Assembly: GCA_949287105.1 (NCBI GenBank)
Contig: CASEFE010000065.1
Location: 1 to 44,604 of the forward strand
DNA from: an uncultured Bacillota bacterium
GTDB taxonomy: Bacteria; Bacillota; Clostridia; Christensenellales; Borkfalkiaceae
Direction of reading: 5' to 3'
DNA length: 44,604 nucleotides
In this document: piece after piece, positions 35,336 through 44,560 of the stretch
How the letters are laid out: each line of letters starts with the position of its first letter
How positions within the stretch are numbered: the stretch's first letter is position 1
Position numbers and translations under genes: made by a program
The notes under the pieces: model-generated
Databases searched by the model: none
What the model saw: the letters and a program-made list of their open reading frames with translations, nothing else
What the model was told of the DNA's origin: nothing

Positions 35336-37522
35336 ATGTTGTCGCAAGAGGCGCTGACTCGGAAAGAAAAGATCAAGTTGCTTTCGGGTAAAAGCGGCGA
35401 TGAAATAGCGGAAAAATACGGTACACGGTATGTGACGATGAGTGACGGGCCGCACGGCGTAAGAAAGCACGGGGTTTGTTATCCGAACATGTGTCTTATG
35501 TCGTGCAGCTGGGATCCGAAGCTATTGTTTGAAATGGGCGAATGCATCGGACAGGATTGCATTGCGGAAGGGATCGATGTATTGCTGGGGCCGAGTGTGA
35601 ATATCAAGCGTACGCCGCTGTGCGGGCGCAATTTTGAATACATATCGGAAGATCCGTATCTGGCAGGGGTGCTGGGAGCGGAATATATCCGAGGCATCCA
35701 GAGCACGGGGACATCGGCATGCGTCAAGCATTTTTGCTGTTATAACCAGGAAAACAACCGTTTCACGCAGAATGTGTATGTAGACGAAGAGACGCTCATG
35801 AACGTATACGTGCGGGTGTTCCGTATCATCATCGAAAAGTCCTCGCCGGATTATCTGATGACGGCATACAACAACGTAAACGGTGATTTTATGTCGGAAA
35901 ACCGCAAATTGATCCAGAACGTATTGCGCGAGTTGCTGGGTTATCGCGGCATCGTGATCACCGATTGGGGCGGGGTAGACTTCCGATTGAAATCCATTCT
36001 TGCGGGAGTGGACATCAACATGCCGGGCGATAAAGACACGTCTTGGAAGGAAGTAGAGGAAAAGACGCGCGGCAGTAAGGATTTTGACGCTTTGCTCAAT
36101 GAAAGCACAAAGAGGGTGATCGCCGCTTTGGAAAAAGCGACAAAGCCCAAAAGCAGAGAAAAATCGGCAGACGCATCGGTACTTCGCCGAATGGCGGCGG
36201 AGAGCATGGTACTTCTGAAAAACGAAGGATTACTTCCTTTGGGAGAAAAAGAAGAGATCGCCGTGATCGGAAAGCTGGCAACAGATCCCTGTTTTCAGGG
36301 CGGAGGATGTGCATTCGTAAAGGGAGAAAGCAATCGTTCGCCGTATGAGGAGCTGTGCGCACATTTTTGTCGGAAATTGCCCTTTGCGGAAGGCTATACA
36401 GACGAAATTTCCGAAAATGAAAGCCGTGCGCCGGAAATTGCGGCAAAGGCGGATAAAGTTTTGTTTTTTGCCGGGCTTTTGCCGGACGAAGAATCGGAAG
36501 GCTATGACCGAACGGACATTTTTCTTCCCGAAAAACAGGTATCGATTTTGAAGCAGATCTACAAAGTAAACCGCAACGTGATCGTGGTATTGACGAACGG
36601 TTCGGCTTTGGATCTTACGGAAGTTTCAAATCATTGCGGAGCCATTCTTGAATGCTATTACGGCGGAGATCAGTACGCGCAGGCATGTGTCGACATTCTT
36701 ACAGGCAAAGTAAATCCTTGCGGACGGCTGGCCGAAACTTTTCCGTGTGCACTTTCCGACTGTCCCAGCTTCAAGTACGGCGTAGACAAGAACGATACGG
36801 TTGTGTACAAAGAAGGCGAGGATATCGGTTATAAGCATTATTTAAGCCATCATATTCGGCCGCGGTATGCGTTCGGATACGGATTGAGTTATACAGACTT
36901 TGCTTATGAAGACATGGCGGTATCAAAAGAATCGGCATGGAACGAAGTGCAAGTGGAAGTTACGGTGCGCAATACGGGAAACAGGGCAGGCAAGGAAGTT
37001 GTGCAGATCTATTTGCAGCATCAGGAAGAGGCGGCACCTTCTTTGGCGGGATTTACGAAGGTCAGTCTTGAACCGGGGGAAAGCGTGTGCGTGAAAATAC
37101 CGATCGAAAGCGGTTGTTTTGAACGGTACAATCTGCATAAAAAGTGTTATGAAAAGCGATCGGGCGAATATTTGGTTTCGGTGCGCAAAGACAGCGAGCA
37201 GGTCATTTTTGAAAAACCTTTGCAGATCAGCAAAAAGTTTGTGTGTACCCGTTATACGAAAATCGACGAACTGCGTAAGATCGAAAACGGGCCGCTCTAC
37301 ATACAGAAATATTTTTCTTCTTGCATCGGTATGGCGGTGTTGGGAAAGCCCGATTACAAGCTGCGTTTCAAAGGAAATGAAATTGATGACGAACCTTTTG
37401 TCCGCAATGTTTCGTATTCGATGCCGTTATATATTTTTACGACGCTGACGGCGGGCATGCTGAACAATGCGCAATTGGATGAGATCATAGCAAAGATCAA
37501 TCAGGGCGTTGCCTGCACATAA
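35336..37522 (+). CDS. Family 3 glycoside hydrolase, cytoplasmic
   Basis: A 728-aa GH3 enzyme, beta-glucosidase/xylosidase-like, retaining. The first barrel domain has GPHGVRKHG, GPSVNIKRTPLCGRNFEYIS, the substrate-binding pair K131-H132 in ACVKHF, and nucleophile D210 in VITDWGGVD. The second domain (about 280-510) begins MAAESMVLLKNEGLLPL and carries the region for the acid/base. A fibronectin III-like domain follows (VTVRNTGNRAGKEVVQIYLQ). There is no signal peptide, so it should cleave imported oligosaccharides. It ends the operon; the next 380 nt carry repeats and a new promoter. Exact sugar specificity cannot be read from the sequence. Confidence 0.92.
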   Translation: MLSQEALTRKEKIKLLSGKSGDEIAEKYGTRYVTMSDGPHGVRKHGVCYPNMCLMSCSWDPKLLFEMGECIGQDCIAEGIDVLLGPSVNIKRTPLCGRNFEYISEDPYLAGVLGAEYIRGIQSTGTSACVKHFCCYNQENNRFTQNVYVDEETLMNVYVRVFRIIIEKSSPDYLMTAYNNVNGDFMSENRKLIQNVLRELLGYRGIVITDWGGVDFRLKSILAGVDINMPGDKDTSWKEVEEKTRGSKDFDALLNESTKRVIAALEKATKPKSREKSADASVLRRMAAESMVLLKNEGLLPLGEKEEIAVIGKLATDPCFQGGGCAFVKGESNRSPYEELCAHFCRKLPFAEGYTDEISENESRAPEIAAKADKVLFFAGLLPDEESEGYDRTDIFLPEKQVSILKQIYKVNRNVIVVLTNGSALDLTEVSNHCGAILECYYGGDQYAQACVDILTGKVNPCGRLAETFPCALSDCPSFKYGVDKNDTVVYKEGEDIGYKHYLSHHIRPRYAFGYGLSYTDFAYEDMAVSKESAWNEVQVEVTVRNTGNRAGKEVVQIYLQHQEEAAPSLAGFTKVSLEPGESVCVKIPIESGCFERYNLHKKCYEKRSGEYLVSVRKDSEQVIFEKPLQISKKFVCTRYTKIDELRKIENGPLYIQKYFSSCIGMAVLGKPDYKLRFKGNEIDDEPFVRNVSYSMPLYIFTTLTAGMLNNAQLDEIIAKINQGVACT

Positions 37523-37552
37523 AAGCGGAACGGATGTGTTTGAAAAAGTCTG

Positions 37553-37660
37553 GCTTTCCAAAAAATGTCGGAAGGCATGTTTTGCAAAGTTATGAAAAAA
37601 GTTGAAGTTTTGTAAAAATTTCGCAAAGAATACGGTTTTACAAAAATATCGGAAAGAGGC
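37553..37660 (+). repeat. Degenerate 28-bp tandem repeat, about four units
   Basis: Units starting at 37553, 37579, 37607 and 37635 share the pattern GTTTTnCAAAAATnTCGnAAAG; the last three are spaced exactly 28 bp. They lie directly after the GH3 gene in a 380-nt gap with no convincing ORF. They are too divergent and too short in period for a CRISPR array. Confidence 0.55.
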
Positions 37661-37684
37661 AGGCGCGCGTAAAGCGCGCCTGCC
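37658..37684. terminator. GC-rich hairpin after the GH3 operon, possible terminator
   Basis: GGCAGGCGCGC (37658-37668) pairs perfectly with GCGCGCCTGCC (37674-37684) around GTAAA. There is no T-run immediately after it, so it may be an RNA 3'-end stabiliser or an inefficient terminator rather than a classic one. Confidence 0.55.
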
Positions 37685-37792
37685 GATGTCATCTTTAAGC
37701 AATCATAAAAAAGCATTTGGATAAGTTTAATTTTGCCATTGGGAATATAAATTCAAAGTTGAAGACGAGAACCAAGAAAAAACGGAATACAC

Positions 37793-37821
37793 TTGCGCTT
37801 GGTCGGACAATTTGCTACAAT
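37793..37821 (+). promoter_or_regulatory. Promoter of the GH78-esterase gene
   Basis: TTGCGC (37793-37798), 17-bp spacer, TACAAT (37816-37821), about 80 nt before the start. ACCAAG (37771-37776) and CTTGGT (37798-37803) form an inverted repeat reaching the -35, a possible operator. Confidence 0.5.
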
Positions 37822-37902
37822 ACCAAAGAACAGTTCTGAGCGGAAAAGCTGTATTTTCGGCAGAAAATAAAAAAGCAAAAAATCAGGGAGTTAAAAAACG
37901 GT

Positions 37903-40833
37903 ATGAAGTCGGGAAAGTGGATCTGGTTGCATGATCGCGACGAGAAAGATGAATATGTGGTATTTTCGGATGAGTTTACGGCAGAGCGGGAGGCGCATGC
38001 AGAAATTTCCGTGGCCGGAGATTATGCAATGTATATCAACGGGGAACTTGCCGCATTCGGGCAATATGCGGATTATGCCGGTTACAAGGTTTACGATTGC
38101 ATCGATCTTTCCAAATACATAAAGAGCGGAAAAAACCGATTGGAAATCGTGGCATGGCATATCGGAGAAGATTTTTCCACTTGTCAGAACATGCCGTCGG
38201 GCTTGATATACGAAATTTTTGAAGGCGAGAAAGTGCTTGCCTGTTCGAAAGCGGGAGTTCGATGCGCGCTTTCGGCCGAATATGTAAGTTATCGGAAGAA
38301 GACGATCACGGTTCAGCTCGGGTATTCGTATACATATGATTTTGCGGGAACAAAGCGGGAACCGGATTGGAAAGGCGCGGTGGAAGTAAACGGATTCAAA
38401 AATCTGTACGAGAGGCCGAATCAAAAACTTGTTTTACGGCCGATTACCGAGGGTGTGCTCGTGGATAAAGCGAAAAATTTATACGATCTCGGTCATGAGT
38501 GCAGCGGATTTCTTCGCATGCGTTTTAGCGCGCCGAAAGGAACGCGTATCATTGTCGGATATGGGGAACACATTGTCGACGGGAAGGTGCGTGACAAGAT
38601 CGACGGGCGCGATTTTACGGTGGAATTGTTGGCGGACGGGGAAACGGATACCTTTTTGGGAACATTTCGCCGTTTGGGCTGTCGGTATTTGCAGATCACG
38701 AGCGATCAGCCAGTCGAGATTTTTGAGATCGGGATTTGTGAGCCGGAATATCCTTTGGTGGAAAAGCCTTTTTGTGCGGATAATGAATTGCGTCAAAAAA
38801 TATACGATGTGGCGGTTCGCACTTTAAAATTATGTCTGCACGAACATTACGAAGATTGTCCTTGGCGGGAGCAATCCATGTATATTATGGACAGCCGCAA
38901 TCAAATGCTGTGCGGATACTATGCGTTTGATAATCCGGAATGTGCGCGTTCTGCGATCGGGTTATTTGTTCGCGGTCAGAAAGAAAACGGGTTATTCGAA
39001 CTTTGTTTCCCCGCGCGTGTGCCGATCACGATCCCTTCGTTTTCTTTGATGCTGCCGACCGTCGTATTGGAATATACAAAGTATACTCATTCTGCGAAAG
39101 TCGCGGCAGAGGTATTTGAAAATCTGGAAAAGATGATGCAATATTTTCTTCCGAAGCTGGACGAAAGAAGCCTTTTCAAGACAAAATCGGAAAAGGGGAT
39201 CTGGCACTTCTATGAATGGGCGGGGGATTTGGACGGTGCATTCTTCTCGCCGGACGGTTCAAAAAAAGAGCGGGATGAATTTGATTCGCTGATCAATGCT
39301 TTTTTGGCAATTTCCTGCAAAGCGATGCACGATCTTGCCGTAATTCTCAATAAATTTGAGAGGGCGGCGGAATATGAGAGGATAAGCCTGAAAATCAGCG
39401 ATGCGCTGCGTTCGGTCTTTTTTGATGAAAGTTCAGGCCTGTTTCTTACCTATGAAGGCAGAACGGACAAAAGTGCTCTCGCCAATGCGCTTTGCATTTT
39501 GGCAGGCGCTTGCCCTGCCGACAAGCAGGAAGAAATTGCAGATAAGCTCGCATACGGATATGACGGCTGGGTTCAGAATACGTTGAGCATGGATAAATTC
39601 CGCTATGACGCCCTGTTGACAGTGAACGAAGCAAAGTATGCGCCGGCCATTCTCAAAGACATTGACAAAACCTATTCGTATATGTTAAATGAGGGCGCAA
39701 CTTCTTTTTGGGAAACGATCAAAGGTCAGGCAGATTTTGCGTTGGCGGGGTCATTGTGCCATGGTTGGAGTGCATTGCCGGTGTATTATTACAGGGTATT
39801 GACGGGCAGACACGAAAAAAGAGCGGAACAGATCTTTGCCATACGTGACGCGGAATATCGCAGCGAATATCGTGACGATGTTTTGGCGTATATCGGCTCT
39901 CGTTCGGAAAAATTACGAAAAGAGCGGGATAAAATTTTATACGCGGACGAAGAAAAGAAGAGAAAGATCTTAAAAGACATGCTGGGTGTGCCGCTTTGTG
40001 AAAAGAAAAGCAAAAAACCTGTAAAGTGCGTTCAAAAATTGCTGTTGGAAACGGACGAAATGGTAGCAAAACAAGTTCGCTTGGAAGTGATGCCCGGGTT
40101 TTATTTTCAGGGGATCTTATATCTTCCGCCAAAGGTTAAGGAAAAAAATGCGCTGATCGTGGCATTGCACGGCGGCGGAGGAACACCCGAGCGGATCGGA
40201 GATCTTTTTATTGATTCGGCAAATTACAATCACATGGTCAGGCGTGTACTTCGGCCGGGAACGATCGTATTTGCGCCGCAGCTTTTGCTTTGGAACGAAA
40301 GTATTTTCGGCAGCGGATACGATCGCGAAAACATCAACCGACGTCTGGTGCAGCAGGGCGGAAGCATTACGGCGCTGGAATTGTACTGCATATCGCGCAG
40401 TCTGGACTATTTTGAAAACGCGGAAGAGATCGATCCGGCGCGTATGGGAATCGTAGGCTTGTCTTACGGCGGAATGTATGCGCTGCATGCGGGGGCGGTC
40501 GATACGCGCTTTGTTTCGACGTATTCATCCTGTTGGTTCAGCGACCGTTGCAAACATAACTGGCATGACTGGGTATATTTTGCGCAGGAGAAAAAGATGA
40601 TGGATGCAGAAGTTGCGTCGCTCGTATTTCCGCGCAGATTGTTTATCGAGATCGCAGAAAACGACGAAGCATTCCCCGCGGCAGATGCAAAGCAGGAAAC
40701 GCTTCGTCTGAAAGAATTTGCAGAAAAGTGCAGTTATCGTGATTTATTGCACACAAAAGTATTTTCAGGCAAGCACGAACTGGATACGGACAATGGGATG
40801 CTGGAAGAATTTCTGAAAAGTTTGGGAGTATGA
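37903..40833 (+). CDS. Fused GH78-type alpha-L-rhamnosidase and alpha/beta-hydrolase esterase
   Basis: A 976-aa two-enzyme chain without signal peptide. Residues 1-300 hold beta-sandwich domains of Bac_rhamnosid type. The helical barrel has DCPWREQSMYIMD, with D318, E323 and D330 spaced 0/+5/+12 exactly like D567, E572 and D579 of Bacillus RhaB; GATSFWE (E604) and LCHGWSALPVYYY follow. From about 690 a second domain begins: IVALHGGGG, nucleophile S854 in GLSYGG, acid D921 in IAENDEAF and H958 in SGKHELD make a complete serine-esterase triad. The esterase resembles acetyl-xylan-esterase/DLH-like hydrolases. Coupling suggests removal of acyl groups and rhamnose (or a similar sugar) from the same imported oligosaccharide. 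The next gene starts 1 nt after the stop. Confidence 0.82.
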   Translation: MKSGKWIWLHDRDEKDEYVVFSDEFTAEREAHAEISVAGDYAMYINGELAAFGQYADYAGYKVYDCIDLSKYIKSGKNRLEIVAWHIGEDFSTCQNMPSGLIYEIFEGEKVLACSKAGVRCALSAEYVSYRKKTITVQLGYSYTYDFAGTKREPDWKGAVEVNGFKNLYERPNQKLVLRPITEGVLVDKAKNLYDLGHECSGFLRMRFSAPKGTRIIVGYGEHIVDGKVRDKIDGRDFTVELLADGETDTFLGTFRRLGCRYLQITSDQPVEIFEIGICEPEYPLVEKPFCADNELRQKIYDVAVRTLKLCLHEHYEDCPWREQSMYIMDSRNQMLCGYYAFDNPECARSAIGLFVRGQKENGLFELCFPARVPITIPSFSLMLPTVVLEYTKYTHSAKVAAEVFENLEKMMQYFLPKLDERSLFKTKSEKGIWHFYEWAGDLDGAFFSPDGSKKERDEFDSLINAFLAISCKAMHDLAVILNKFERAAEYERISLKISDALRSVFFDESSGLFLTYEGRTDKSALANALCILAGACPADKQEEIADKLAYGYDGWVQNTLSMDKFRYDALLTVNEAKYAPAILKDIDKTYSYMLNEGATSFWETIKGQADFALAGSLCHGWSALPVYYYRVLTGRHEKRAEQIFAIRDAEYRSEYRDDVLAYIGSRSEKLRKERDKILYADEEKKRKILKDMLGVPLCEKKSKKPVKCVQKLLLETDEMVAKQVRLEVMPGFYFQGILYLPPKVKEKNALIVALHGGGGTPERIGDLFIDSANYNHMVRRVLRPGTIVFAPQLLLWNESIFGSGYDRENINRRLVQQGGSITALELYCISRSLDYFENAEEIDPARMGIVGLSYGGMYALHAGAVDTRFVSTYSSCWFSDRCKHNWHDWVYFAQEKKMMDAEVASLVFPRRLFIEIAENDEAFPAADAKQETLRLKEFAEKCSYRDLLHTKVFSGKHELDTDNGMLEEFLKSLGV

Positions 40834-40834
40834 A

Positions 40835-42154
40835 ATGAAAGGACTGAAAGGAAGGTATTATTGTTTTACGATCGTGGTGCGGCTGAATCAGATCGAAGTC
40901 TCTCCGGGCGTATTTTTGGGCGTGGACGAGCGAGCTGAAAACACACCGGAAAATCTGGCTGAATATCGGCAGGCAATCTGCGATGCGGTGCCGGATGCGC
41001 GCATAACCATTGCATTCAGCCACTCCGCGCTGACGGATGAAAGTGCAAATTTTCAGAAATTAAGGGAAATGGCAAAAGATTACCACGACCGTTACGGAGA
41101 CGATGTCACGTATGTGGTGGGCGCATATTTTGGCGGAGCATACAGCCCGCGCGCAAAGATCAATGCGGCGATCGATGAAGCTCTGGGACTTTTGCGGTCT
41201 TTTATGGGTGACAAATATTTGCCGGGCAGCATTGTCGGCGGATTTTTGCCTTCGGCAGTGATCGAACACATTGCGTCGCTCGGAATACATACAGTGCAGG
41301 GCAACATTTTCAGTCAGTATTCGGTGGACAATCAGGACGGCGAGGGTTCGATATGCTATCCGTATTATCCGTCCAAAGAGCATTTCTGCAAGCCGGCGCA
41401 GGGGAAAAAAGATTTTATCGATTGCGTCAATTTTGACGGCTGGACGGTCGATTTTTTGAGTGCCATGTATTGCGGGGGCGGACATAATTGTCGGATGGGC
41501 GCAGGTCCGATCGAAGCGTTGCGCCCTTTCGGGCACGATAAGGGGATCGAGATCATGCTTTCTGCGGCCGATCAGATGCTCAAAGAAAATTGTGAGCGAA
41601 ACGGCGGGTTCGGGATGGTGACGAGTATCTGGGAGCTTTGCCTGATCCAAAAAGACGGATACCATGCAATGAACATTGACGGCAGTGTGATCACACGGTT
41701 TTTGCGCGCTCTGAAAGAGCGTTATCCGGATGTAAAGATCGTCACTTTCGGCGAACTGGGCAGTTATTTCCGCGAACATGTTCCGAATAACAGTACATTG
41801 GACTATCGGTTTGTTCATCGCGGGATCGGGGTGGACGACAGCGACGATCGAAAAGAGATCCGCTGGTATATGAATGAAAAATTTCGGCTTGCGATCTTGA
41901 AAAATCTGGATAACGGCGAAGAAAAGGTCGTCGATTTTACCGACTATACAAAAAAATATATTGAACCGGGTGATTCGGATTACAGCCGCGGAATTGTACA
42001 GCGGAATTGGAGCCTGATGGGAGATATCAATCAAAAACAAACGCGTCCGCAGGATAAGCCGATCGAATATGAGTTGCTCAGCGCACGGCAGAAGCAAATC
42101 ATAAAGGATTTTGAAGAAAAAACCGGCAAACCCATACGAACGAAATTTGAATAA
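40835..42154 (+). CDS. DUF3863-like protein of glycan loci, function unknown
   Basis: A 439-aa cytoplasmic protein beginning KGRYYCFTIVVRLNQIEVSPG. Other visible blocks are ARITIAFSHSALTDES, YVVGAYFGGAYSPRAKINAA, LGIHTVQGNIFSQYSVDNQD, CYPYYPSKEHFCKP, YCGGGHNCRMGAGPIEALRP and VTSIWELCLIQKDGYHAMN. The N-terminus and the 'RxNQIEV' start resemble DUF3863 proteins known from polysaccharide-utilisation loci; this is from memory and moderately sure. The alternation of strands and helices with acidic/His residues at strand ends looks like a deacetylase- or hydrolase-type barrel, but no catalytic set is proven. It is in tight operon with the GH78-esterase fusion, RBS GGGAG 40824-40828. Confidence 0.6.
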   Translation: MKGLKGRYYCFTIVVRLNQIEVSPGVFLGVDERAENTPENLAEYRQAICDAVPDARITIAFSHSALTDESANFQKLREMAKDYHDRYGDDVTYVVGAYFGGAYSPRAKINAAIDEALGLLRSFMGDKYLPGSIVGGFLPSAVIEHIASLGIHTVQGNIFSQYSVDNQDGEGSICYPYYPSKEHFCKPAQGKKDFIDCVNFDGWTVDFLSAMYCGGGHNCRMGAGPIEALRPFGHDKGIEIMLSAADQMLKENCERNGGFGMVTSIWELCLIQKDGYHAMNIDGSVITRFLRALKERYPDVKIVTFGELGSYFREHVPNNSTLDYRFVHRGIGVDDSDDRKEIRWYMNEKFRLAILKNLDNGEEKVVDFTDYTKKYIEPGDSDYSRGIVQRNWSLMGDINQKQTRPQDKPIEYELLSARQKQIIKDFEEKTGKPIRTKFE

Positions 42155-42157
42155 ATC

Positions 42158-42186
42158 TTGATTTTGCAGAAAGTGTATGATATAAT
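42158..42186 (+). promoter_or_regulatory. Promoter upstream of the first propeller gene
   Basis: TTGATT (42158-42163), 17-bp spacer, TATAAT (42181-42186), directly after the preceding stop codon. Transcription would start near 42193, about 33 nt before the ATG. Confidence 0.75.
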
Positions 42187-42225
42187 ACAGCAAAAATGCC
42201 GTGCAAAAGCGGCGAGAAGGGGAAG

Positions 42226-43293
42226 ATGGGGCTGATTATTGATGCAAAAAAATTGCAAAATTATCAACAACGAAACTGGCAGGGTATTCCCGGGATAGAG
42301 CGGACGAAAAAGGGGCGAATGTTTGTGACCTTTTACAGCGGCGGGAATACGGAAGAATTCGGGAATTACTGTCTTTTACTGCAAAGCGATGACGACGGGC
42401 ATAGTTGGAAAGGGCCGATTGCGGTTGCCGATTTCGGAAAACAAAAGAGATGTTTTGATCCCTGCCTATGGATAGACGATCAGCAACGGCTATGGTTTAT
42501 CTGGGCAGTAATGCCTGATTTTTGTGTCTATGCTGCGGTCTGTGAAGATCCGGACGGAGCGAGCATCGAATTTTCCGAACCGAGAGTGATCGGCAAAGAA
42601 GTGATGATGAACAAGCCGATCGTCACGCGCGAAGGGGAATGGCTGTTCCCGATGGCGGTATGGAAGCGAGGTGTCAATATTCCCGGGCTTATGGAGTCGG
42701 AGGAAGAGGATCGCCGTGCTTTTGTCTATTCGAGCCGCGACCACGGAAAAACATTTGTGCGTTTGGGCGGGGTGGATATGATAGGCAGGAGCTATGATGA
42801 GCACATGTTGTTGGAGAGCGGGGATGTGCTCAAAATGTTTGTTCGTACGACATACGGAATCGGAATGAGTACGTCTTCCGATGGCGGCAAGACATGGTCA
42901 GACGGGCAGGACACGGGCTGGAAAGGTCCGAACTCGCGTTTTTTTATCCGAAGGCTTGACAGTGGCAATGTTCTTTTGGTGAACCATGTAAATTTTGAAG
43001 GGCGCAACAATCTGACGGCCATGTTGTCCGACGACGAATGCAAGACATGGAAGGGCGGTTTGCTTTTGGACGGCCGTAATTTTGTTTCGTATCCGGATGG
43101 GGTTGAAAGGGACGGATACATCTATATCGTCTATGATCGGGAACGGGGATACGGAGATGCGAATTGTGCACAGCATGCCAAAGAGATACTGATGGCGAAA
43201 TTTACCGAAGAGGATGTGTTGAACGGAAAGATCGTGGATCCTGAAAGTCGGTTAAAGGTAGTGGTCAGTCGTTTGAAACCGGGTAAAGATTAG
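42226..43293 (+). CDS. Sialidase-superfamily beta-propeller protein (BNR/Asp-box), cytoplasmic
   Basis: A 355-aa six-bladed propeller candidate. Four Asp-box motifs are visible: SDDDGHSW, SSRDHGKTF, SSDGGKTW and a weaker SDDECKTW. The block WQGIPGIERTKKGRMFVTFY is the usual first strand of BNR glycosidases annotated as exo-alpha-sialidases. A classical FRIP motif with the sialate-binding arginine is not present, so activity on sialic acid is doubtful; another glycosidase or lyase-like activity on the same fold is possible. The start at 42226 is chosen because AAGGGGA lies at 42217-42223 and the promoter ends only 40 nt upstream. No signal peptide. Confidence 0.75.
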   Translation: MGLIIDAKKLQNYQQRNWQGIPGIERTKKGRMFVTFYSGGNTEEFGNYCLLLQSDDDGHSWKGPIAVADFGKQKRCFDPCLWIDDQQRLWFIWAVMPDFCVYAAVCEDPDGASIEFSEPRVIGKEVMMNKPIVTREGEWLFPMAVWKRGVNIPGLMESEEEDRRAFVYSSRDHGKTFVRLGGVDMIGRSYDEHMLLESGDVLKMFVRTTYGIGMSTSSDGGKTWSDGQDTGWKGPNSRFFIRRLDSGNVLLVNHVNFEGRNNLTAMLSDDECKTWKGGLLLDGRNFVSYPDGVERDGYIYIVYDRERGYGDANCAQHAKEILMAKFTEEDVLNGKIVDPESRLKVVVSRLKPGKD

Positions 43294-43333
43294 AGCAACG
43301 AACTTTGTTTTGTAAGGAGCGAGCTTAAAAGAC

Positions 43334-44464
43334 ATGGATAATTTTTTGAGTAGATACAAAATATGTATCGGAGATCAGTCAGAAACGCCCTTTCTGAACC
43401 GTTTCGGAATTTATCAGGACGGCACGACGCCGTTATTCAGGGATACAGACGGAAAGCTCTGGGCGATGAGCGGACATTCGCACGCGGGGCATATCGGAAT
43501 GTTTTGCGGAACGAGCCTTGACGATCTGAAAGAATTGTATCCGATCAACACATTGTTTTGCGTAGGGCATGCCGAATATGCTTATGCGGGGATACGGTAT
43601 CCCGAAGGAATAAAGCCGCGCGGAAGCATATGGCCGTTCGGGCTGTATATTTGTCCCGGCACGCATCGTTTCTTTTGTTTTTTTCACAATGAAACGGGCT
43701 GGAACGGCATGGGCACGGCGTACGATTCGCTGGGGCTTTGCGATACTCCGCGGTTTGATTCGGATTTTCGGCATATCGGTCTGATGCATTCGGACGATGA
43801 AGGGAAAAACTGGGTGTTTGACCGTTGGATTCTGACATCGGAATCCGTTTGCTTTACGGAAAAATACAATCCGGGCGCGGGGAAAATGCTCGGACAGGCA
43901 TCGGGGCGTATCAGCCTTGGAAGCGGCGATTTTTCGCTGTATACCGATCCGTATGGAGAATATATATATCTTGTGTACAATATTATCCATGTAAATATGG
44001 AAACGGGGGCATGGGAAGATTGCGATGTATATATAGCGCGGAGCCGGAAGCGTTCAGACGGAGTGATGGGCGATTTCGTGAAATATTATGAAGGTGCGTT
44101 CTGTGAGGCGGGAAATTTCGGAAAAGAAACGCCGATCGCGCATAATTCTTGGCATGCCCGTATCGTATACTTAAAAAAATATAAAAAATACATTCTGACA
44201 TCGTCTCCCATGCGTCCGGAAAAAGAGATCAGCCGCGTGATCGAAGACGTGATGGAAGTGCGCGAATCGGAGGATCTGTTGCATTGGAGCGAGCCTGTCC
44301 GATTGGAAAAAGGCGGGCAAGCGTTCGGCAATCATTATGTGGCGATGGTGGCGGATGATCGAAAAAATCCGCCGAACGTCATCGAAGGTGACGAAGGGGC
44401 GATTTTAAGCAACCATAACGGTACAAATGTCGATCGGTTTCGTTTTACGATCGAGAAAAAATAA
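43334..44464 (+). CDS. Putative beta-propeller glycosidase-like protein
   Basis: A 376-aa protein without signal peptide. One clear Asp-box-like motif (HSDDEGKNW) and alternating aromatic/Gly strands (GTTPLFRDTDGKLWAMSGH, YGEYIYLVYNIIHVNMETGA, HNSWHARIVYLKKYKKYILT, YEAFGNHYVAM-like end) suggest a five- or six-bladed propeller related to sialidase or GH43/GH117 folds. W/N-rich segments such as HNETGWNGMG may line a sugar-binding pocket. It follows the other propeller gene by 40 nt, probably in one transcript. AAGGAG at 43314-43319 is rather distant from the ATG. I do not recognise the family more exactly. Confidence 0.62.
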   Translation: MDNFLSRYKICIGDQSETPFLNRFGIYQDGTTPLFRDTDGKLWAMSGHSHAGHIGMFCGTSLDDLKELYPINTLFCVGHAEYAYAGIRYPEGIKPRGSIWPFGLYICPGTHRFFCFFHNETGWNGMGTAYDSLGLCDTPRFDSDFRHIGLMHSDDEGKNWVFDRWILTSESVCFTEKYNPGAGKMLGQASGRISLGSGDFSLYTDPYGEYIYLVYNIIHVNMETGAWEDCDVYIARSRKRSDGVMGDFVKYYEGAFCEAGNFGKETPIAHNSWHARIVYLKKYKKYILTSSPMRPEKEISRVIEDVMEVRESEDLLHWSEPVRLEKGGQAFGNHYVAMVADDRKNPPNVIEGDEGAILSNHNGTNVDRFRFTIEKK

Positions 44465-44560
44465 AAAAGGCGGCGACATTTTTAAAATCAATAATTTATC
44501 AAGAAAGAAATTGAGCCAACGGAATCGATAAAGAATATACCAAAAAAAGCCGTTCTGCAT

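Noticed and set aside
37553-37660. Possible CRISPR array
   Set aside because: The units are contiguous, imperfect and lack unique spacers; no cas genes are nearby.
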